A program made the translations under genes and the position numbers. A stretch of 64,000 nucleotides of DNA. It comes from Candidatus Defluviibacterium haderslevense (lineage in GTDB: Bacteria; Bacteroidota; Bacteroidia; Chitinophagales; Saprospiraceae). This document shows positions 63,712 through 64,000 of this stretch, in pieces. Every line of letters starts with the position of its first letter. The first letter of the stretch is position 1. A model generated the notes under the pieces. It was given only the letters and a program-made list of their open reading frames with translations. It was not told the DNA's origin and made no database searches. Where the stretch lies: positions 4,601,501 through 4,665,500 of the forward strand of contig JADJRL010000003.1 of assembly GCA_016712225.1 (NCBI GenBank). The letters are read 5' to 3'.

Positions 63712-64000
63712 ATAATTATTTTAATGAACGATAATATCTATCATATTTATAATAACATAATACATAAGTTTATCATAATGAGTAGATAAAAATTGATCAT
63801 TTAAAAAGGTTTGGTTAAAATATAAACTTTATTTAGCAAATATATTACAATCATTTATTCTAGCTTGTTAATATTTTACTAAGATTTATTACATTAAAAT
63901 AAATAATATTTACACATATAATAAACTAATATTTATAATTACTAATAAATCAAGCATTTAACATTAATTTGAATAAAGTAATGTAAAAACCTACAAATAT

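Overview
The window looks like chromosome of an AT-rich member of the Bacteroidota, probably near the Saprospiria/Chitinophagia. The evidence is: several secreted proteins with a signal peptide ending in a ...SQ or ...AQ cleavage region and a C-terminal type IX secretion (T9SS) sorting domain, often with a YPNPA-like motif; TAnnTTTG-type -7 promoter boxes; A-rich leaders instead of Shine-Dalgarno sites; and integrase, primase and DUF3987 types usual in this phylum. Genus-level placement is inference.

Layout. 1-18.4 kb: two blocks of exported proteins, mostly on the minus strand. They include a partial secreted protein, a lipoprotein, a protein with a degenerate zincin-like motif, a xxDGTxxGT repeat protein, a 2078-residue secreted giant, PKD-like, propeller-like and M43-like metalloprotease/beta-helix proteins. 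18.4-21.6 kb: a decayed area with a possible small RNA, a frameshifted radC, the ruin of a polymorphic-toxin C-terminus, and an intact gene beside it that resembles an immunity gene. 21.7-27.75 kb: an integrated element (primase-like, DUF3987, HTH, unknown, tyrosine integrase) ending at the 3' half of a tRNA-Pro with its native terminator. 27.8-32.6 kb: small regulatory, GNAT-like, membrane and HAD genes plus a decayed HTH paralogue. 33-35.4 kb: a secreted toxin with a perfect-period 54-bp repeat stalk, pretoxin segment and AHH/HNH-like nuclease end, with an Imm11-like immunity gene directly behind it.

37.8-39.0 kb and 58.06-59.26 kb carry two copies of a module: an XRE regulator overlapping a RuvC-fold protein that has lost most catalytic acids, plus about 350 bp of conserved upstream DNA with two palindromes and an 8-bp-arm hairpin. 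A decayed third copy lies at 32.7 kb and a solo hairpin at 41.5 kb. Between them are a P-loop ATPase/membrane protein pair (42.2-44.5 kb), YegP, and an unusual cluster (46.2-57.6 kb). That cluster holds unrecognised proteins without signal peptides, a NarL-type two-component system, a Trp/Cys/His-rich protein, a Trp/Cys-rich protein whose family-like C-terminus is reached only by a -1 shift at a canonical slippery heptamer, and a divergent UppS-like cis-prenyltransferase. The right end has an 838-residue unknown protein convergent with a metallophosphoesterase.

Best candidates for something undescribed: (1) the repeated XRE/degenerate-RuvC module with its conserved noncoding part, (2) the Trp/Cys-rich cluster with a possible programmed frameshift, (3) the repeat-stalk toxin/immunity pair, (4) the ATPase/membrane pair. 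All family calls come from reading motifs by eye; no database search was possible.
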